NCBI GenBank assembly: GCA_963971225.1
Contig: OZ020267.1
Span: 105,487,892 to 105,551,891, forward strand
Direction of reading: 5' to 3'
Length of the DNA stretch: 64,000 nucleotides
Source of the DNA: Melieria omissa
Lineage: Eukaryota > Arthropoda > Insecta > Diptera > Ulidiidae
Part shown: positions 58,691 through 64,000 of the stretch, piece after piece
Position numbering within the stretch: position 1 is the stretch's first letter
How the letters are laid out: each line of letters starts with the position of its first letter
Position numbers and translations under genes: made by a program
Notes under the pieces: generated by a model
Seen by the model: the letters and a program-made list of their open reading frames with translations, nothing else
Told to the model about the DNA's origin: nothing
Database searches by the model: none

Positions 58691-61069
58691 TTCATCCTGC
58701 CAAAATCCTGCGAAGAAATCAAAAAGAGTTATAAAAAAAATTTGAAATAACTTAGATAAAAAAATAGTGCAATGAACTATCAAAATAATGCAAAATCATT
58801 AGCTGTTCATTTCAAATATCACCACTGAACTGCAACATTCAAATCAAGTAACAAAAATATGTTACAAGTTCTGCCTACAATTGTTGAAACTATAGAAAAT
58901 CCTTGACTAAGCAATACAAAAAGTATTAACACAAAATCGATTCATAATTTCTCTTCTCACAAAAAATCCATGTTAACAAAAATGACCTACGAACAATGTT
59001 CATTGAATGACTAAAACTTATGATATGGATAAATTTCCGCAAAACCATTGTGTAAATGTCGATGCCCCAAGACCCAAAGTAGCAACACATATTTTTTTAT
59101 TTAATTTTTTGGTACATTTTTCTTCACTGCCTTTTTCACTCGCACCCACTCAGGACAATGCGTCGTTTTGCAAGTTGCTGCCCTCCCAAATGATAAGCGT
59201 TACTTCTGCTACTTTTCTAAATATCAATTTTTCTTGCTGTCTGTCTGAATGTTTTATTTTTTTTTTCATTTGCACACTTTTCCCGCTCTGGTGAGGAGGT
59301 TTTTGCTATTCTTATTTTTTATTTTCGATTCTTGCCATTTTACTATTTTCACAGTTTTTTTGGGGGCATTTTTTTATTTGTATTTTTTATCTTTTTATTT
59401 TTTTGGTTTTTCTACTTTTTTTCTGTTCTTTTTTTTCTTATTTTGGGTTTTTCTATTTTTTTCAATTTTTGTATTTTATTCCTTTTGCTGAGGCATTTTG
59501 ATGTGGCCCTCTTGCGCCACTGCCGCCAGCACATGAGCACACGATTTGCATACGTAATGTTGCCGCTGACTGGTGGTGGCAACGTCTCTGTCTTTGTCTC
59601 CTCTCTCTCGGCGCAGAGGTATCAAGAAAATCGTTGCGAGTGCAGTTCGCACGCATTGAGGTATGTCGACCGTAGCCCAACCAGCTGAAGAAAACAAACT
59701 TTCCGTCAGCATTGTAAACTGCAGGGGAATCCTTGTAGATTTCTAATGTTACCCAAATCTACCTCAATACTCGGGACGTTTCGTTTCAACTGACGCGCTT
59801 CTCCTACCCCCCCTCTCTGAGCTTTAGTTGAAAGAATTTTCATTTGTTGGTTCTCTTTTTACTGCTTTGTGCCCAATGTTGCAAGCATCACGATGCTGAT
59901 GATCCCAACGATGATTATGATAATGCTGATACCAATGATGATGATGATGATGCTGATGTCGATGATGATGATGATGCAGCATATCAGTATCACGTGTCTG
60001 TGCACTTTTTCAACATTAGTTGCCACCAAGGGGGCCGATTGCTGGTGCGTCACTCACCAGCTGGCATTGTTGTAGCATCAGCATCATACTCTTGTTGTTG
60101 ATGTTGTTGTTGGTGTTGCCACCAAGTAGAGTATAGTAAAGCAGCACTTTAAAAACAATTGATGCTCGGGGAATTTGTGGCATCAACAAATAGAACACGC
60201 AACAACAAAACTAAAGTGCCACAAACAAAAATGCAAAATCAAACAAAAATAAAGTAAATTGAAATAAAAAGAATTGAAAAAAAAAACTAAATAAATACAA
60301 CAAAAACACATTATGTGTGCACGTGTAAGACAGAAGAAGGAGAGCGCATGATGGAATGGCATAAGCAGCGCATACGGCGAAATGGTAAAACAATCTAATG
60401 CGTTGCCATTTGGTTAATGGTGATGCCAACTTGATGGATCTAACGCTAAAGATAAATGTTATTGCTGCTGTCGTTGCTGCTGCGTCTGTGCTGCTGCGGC
60501 CGCTGCTTATGCTGATGCTTTTTCGGTTTCTCCATGTCTTCGGTGCAGTAATGCTTGAATGAGAAATGTCTAAAGTTGTTGCTGTATGCAAACAACTGTA
60601 ATAAAAATGCAATTTTTATACACACGCAGACACATAGAGAAAGAGCACCACAAACCAACAGCTACACATACACATACATATATGGGAATGAAGTTTTAGA
60701 TACATGTGGCAAATGGCATTTGTGTTGGCATTAAAAAAGAGAGTTATAATGTTTCGGTTTGTTTTTTTGTTTTGTCACTGTCATTGATAAAACTGTGACT
60801 GAGTCTCAAATGCAGATATTTGATTCGCGAGATGAACTTTGAAAAGACGCATTCAAAAGCGCATTAAATTACGTAATGCAATAGAGAACATAATTATATG
60901 TTACTCATACGCACCGAAGTACGTGAAATAATACTTAGATACACCTACATAATATTAGATTATCAAATGCAAGTAGTGCAATTTGAGTTGGAAGTTGTGT
61001 TTATTACTTCACTGTCAGGTTTTTGTATATAAAATATCCAATATTCAATTAAAAACGCATTTAGTTTAG
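58691..61069. other. no supported gene
   Basis: T-rich run at 59380-59480, GAT trinucleotide repeats at 59898-59975 (frames of Asp or Met/Ile are artefacts), and CA/TTG microsatellites elsewhere. Short frames do not match known proteins. Confidence 0.5.
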
Positions 61070-61450
61070 GTTAGGTTGGAGTGGCAGCCTTCAATGTGAA
61101 TAGCTCACTTAAGCACAACTCGGCTCATTGTGATACCACAGTGGGTGGCGCGACTCCCCCTTATCGCGCCTGGGACTATGAAGATTCCATGATGAATCTG
61201 GCTATGTCCCTGACGTTCAGAGGAGATAGTCCAGTTAGGCTATTAAAAAAAGCTGAGCCGAGGAATTTAAATCTTCTTCTGGCTAAAGAAGGACATTGAC
61301 ACAGCAGGTGGAGAACGGTCTCATCCTCCTCCTCAGAGCCGCACTCTCGACGAGTGACGACTAAGGTTGAGCAGCTGATTTGTCCGTTTCTGGTTGAAAG
61401 TTGGTCAGGTTTGTTGGGAAATGTTGCAGGTCTGTTCCTCACACCACAAA
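61070..61450 (-). mobile_element. non-LTR retrotransposon C-terminus and 3' UTR
   Basis: A minus-strand open frame from about 61442 to 61176 reads ..SCSTLVVTRRECGSEEEDET, then VLHLLCQCPSLARRRFKFLG, then SAFFNSLTGLSPLNVRDIAR, FIMESS and a stop. The C..EEEDET.LHLLCQCPSLARRR knuckle and NVRDIARFI helix are the standard pol tail. Its 3' UTR (TGGTATCACAATGAGCCGAG, TTAAGTGAGC, GGCTGCCACTCCAACCTAACC) ends near 61070. It is the same family as 36095-36875, with a better-preserved frame. Upstream continuation is cut off by the TTAA-flanked element at 61478. Confidence 0.8.
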
Positions 61451-61481
61451 TCGTTTGCTATTTTAAAGAAAAATTGCTTAA

Positions 61482-63751
61482 CCCATTATATACCGCCCCT
61501 AGATCTCGTGGACCGATTTTGAAAATTTTCATGACACAGCCTATTTAGAGCGTCCGTATGCCATTTCTGCTTTCAAAAAAATAAAAAAATTTTTTTTTTT
61601 TGGCTGGAGCAGATGTGACTTTTAATACTTCTGTTACCTTAGGGTAATTTTTGATGAAAAATTAACTTTCAAGTGCCGTAACTTTCTTATTTCTGGTGAA
61701 GTATGGTTTTCCTTTGGACTCAGTGACTGATTTTATGCCATTTGAATGTACGCTGAATTTCATTTTATTTGCAACAAAAGAGCAACTATACAAATTTGAC
61801 CTTAGGGTCATTTTATGACCCATAGTACTCAACGCAAGAAATTGGTCGATGCGATGTGTATTTTATTAGATTTGGTTTCAAAGTGTCGTGGATAAATGTT
61901 TTTGTCATTTTTGTTTTGTTTTGTGTTGGTAAGAGGGTGTGGCGCTAGCTAAACAACCCTGTTTACCATGGAGTAAAATCGAAATTATGGGTCATACAAC
62001 ATTGCCATTTCGTGCAGTGTCTCCATGTAGACATATTGTTCCACTGGAAATATTTTGCAGGCGTTTAATAATAGGCGTGGCATTCTTTTAACCATCCAAA
62101 TGTTGTATATAATTTCGGAACTATAAGTCGCACATCAATGACACTCAGATCGAACTTACTATTGGGTCATGTTTTTCGACAGAGGAAAAGGGGGGAAGAG
62201 GGAAAGGTCATCTAATAAAGGGCGTAGCTTCGCCCAAACGTCTCAATGAGCGGTACAAAAGCTTTTAAGTTTCAAGGGATCGAAACCTAATAGTACAAAA
62301 ACTTTATTTTTGCTGCTATACAATTTTGATTGAAGCTTTCAATATATATAAATATCGTACGATTTCTAGGAAGTTATAAATTTCTAAAGAATTCCAAAAG
62401 AAGTGTGAACAAGCTAGATCAAAATTCTGGAACATATTCGTGTCAGCAACAAACAAACACTTTACTCGTTGTTGGAGTTCGCAACTCTATTATTCCTTCC
62501 GGCACCATTGCATTTGTGATATGAAATTAATCTCTGGAATAATAATATAACACCGTTTATTCTATAAAGAATTGGAAAAGTTACTTCCTGGGCTTCTGAT
62601 TTTGTGAAAAGAAAGGAACCCAATAATAGAGTGAGTGTGAGTTATCCTCAACAGTACCTTCACCAAAGAAAAAGATACTCAGTGAAAAGAAACGATGGGG
62701 CGCAATCTGGGTTAGCCGAATATATTAATTTTTTTCGTCGGGAAATCGAAAAATGTTAATTAATAGATAACATAATTTTGATTGGTTCATTGGTGTCAAT
62801 ATCTAGTATAACTATAATATTTTGGCAAACTATAATAAATTAAACTTCTAAACTGAGTAATTTTTTGTGGGTGACGGGAACAGGCTTTTTTACGAAATCA
62901 TTTATTTTTGGGCGATTAACGATTAACAGATAATAATAACTGACTGTAATAACAGATAATTAATCTGTTATATATAATGTAATTGTCGAAATATTAGTTG
63001 CAATATAGTTTTAACTTCTGAAGAAATCGCAAGAATTATAGTGCCCGAGAAGAAAACCAAGAACCTGGACTGCATGTTCAACATATTTGACTCCAGTAAG
63101 GCCAAACAATCGCTTTTTGATAATAAAAGTTAATAACTAATTGGTAAAATCACATTGTCTTAACTTGTTTGAACAAAATACAAAGAAATAAATCGGGGTC
63201 ATTTTATGACCCAAAGGGTCAAATGTGCGAGTTTTTCCTAAGGTAACAGAGGGGTTAAGACACGCTGGCAAAATACGAAAGCCAAATTCGGAAAATTACA
63301 CATTTTTCAAGTTTAAGTTACAGTTTCTTTTTAACTACGCATCGAAAGTAGTTGCAACCAAGGAGAAAGTTGAATATAATGCGATTCCCGTGTTTTTAAG
63401 GACACACCAAAATATTTTAAGTTAGAGCACGCTTAAAACTTTAGAAAACTGAAAGTTTCATAATTTGTATGTCAACTCTGTTCTTTTGGTAAGCAGTATT
63501 AAGTGTTTTATTAAAAACAAAAATTCATTTTGTATTAAAAAAAAAAAAATTTTAAAACCCTTCAAAAAGGTTGTCCTGTTTATACCAGTTTTACGCTGAG
63601 TGAAACCATAAAATTCAGAAATAGTTGTTCGCAGTTTGAAAGCCAATGAAAGTAGCTTTTCGATAATGTAAAAATATTTAATATGCGCTAGAAACTGTTT
63701 TTTTTCAAAATTTTTCAAAGTTGCCATCTCTTTAAAGCGGTAAAAAATGGG
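61482..63751. mobile_element. 2.27-kb TTAA-flanked piggyBac-like element, no intact transposase
   Basis: TTAA at 61478-61481 and 63752-63755 flank ends CCCATTATATACCGC (left) and CCCATTTTTTACCGC (inverted right), 13 of 15 identical. TTAA with CCC ends is the piggyBac signature. The length could once have held a transposase, but no open frame over 90 codons remains. I see no recognisable DDE or C-terminal cysteine-rich sequence. Two copies of the palindrome GGGTCATTTTATGACCC lie inside, near 61808 and 63197, in the outer parts of the element. It inserted next to, or into, the non-LTR remnant at 61070-61450. Confidence 0.72.
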
Positions 63752-63755
63752 TTAA

Positions 63756-64000
63756 GCATCAGTTTGACTGATGCAAGAGGAGCTTCTACAGCAAGAAAGA
63801 ACGAAGCATCGGAGAGAAACCGTATCGGAGAGAACCGTAGTTCGATAGATAATAACCAGATACCTTTGCTTAATATTCGAGTTGAAAAAGGAAGTAATTA
63901 AATTTTAATTGCATTATTATTTCCGATATTCTCATCATTGCAGCTCAGTGTTAAATGATGAGTAGACAAGTGAAGAATATTTCCTTTTCTGAAACACTGT
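63756..64000. other. no gene seen
   Basis: Starts with a small perfect hairpin, GCATCAGTTTGACTGATGC, directly beside the TTAA-flanked element. GCATCGGAGAG/GTATCGGAGAG is then repeated near 63805. Nothing else is recognisable. Confidence 0.5.

Noticed and set aside
59859..60075. Asp-rich and Ile/Met-rich frames
   Set aside because: Generated by the GAT trinucleotide repeat at 59898-59975.

Overview
This window is non-coding-dominated, AT-rich eukaryotic DNA from an insect, most probably a higher dipteran (fly). The tephritid or Bactrocera-like reading is an inference from repeat style; no species can be proved from sequence alone. The signs are GT-AG introns with fly-type splice sites, abundant CAA/TTG and CA/TG microsatellites, mariner, TTAA-flanked and R1/I-type non-LTR remnants, and Ig-domain exons that closely match the insect beaten path (beat) family.

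One gene can be supported. It is a beat-family gene (probably the beat-II subgroup) on the minus strand, read from right to left in five exons: 20562-20351, 11508-11373, 10849-10716, 525-403 and 335-152. All five have consensus donors or acceptors and compatible phases, and together encode about 262 residues covering both Ig-like domains. The signal-peptide exon (upstream, to the right) and the C-terminal exon(s) (beyond position 1) are not confidently present. Introns are 8,842, 523, 10,190 and 67 bp.

Layout. 1-20562 holds the beat exons and introns. The 10.2-kb intron contains a degenerate 'CATACTTTTAGGAT' tandem array, a non-LTR C-terminal fragment, an opposite-strand retroelement 3' end, a perfect hairpin and a tRNA-like SINE. 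The 8.8-kb intron contains a decayed mariner with tandem internal duplications and a 4.2-kb block of pure pentanucleotide satellites (TCAAT, TAAAT, TCAAT, then TTTAT, TTGAT, TTTAT). 20563-64000 is either upstream intron/5' region of beat or intergenic DNA. It holds a second mariner copy, at least five non-LTR 3' ends (two nested in other repeats with target-site duplications), two TTAA-flanked elements, a 346-bp TTA-flanked MITE inside a 121-bp minisatellite, an internally deleted Tc1/mariner-like element inside a TCAAT array, a 52-bp minisatellite, an AAAAT array, a TACTTC hexamer array and several diverged duplications.

Most open frames in the window are chance frames or shadows of repeats, including a 302-residue Ser/Thr frame made entirely by the hexamer array. 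I found no CRISPR array, rRNA, intact transposase, or novel multi-gene system. The most unusual structure is the sandwich arrangement of homogeneous pentamer satellites inside a coding gene's intron.
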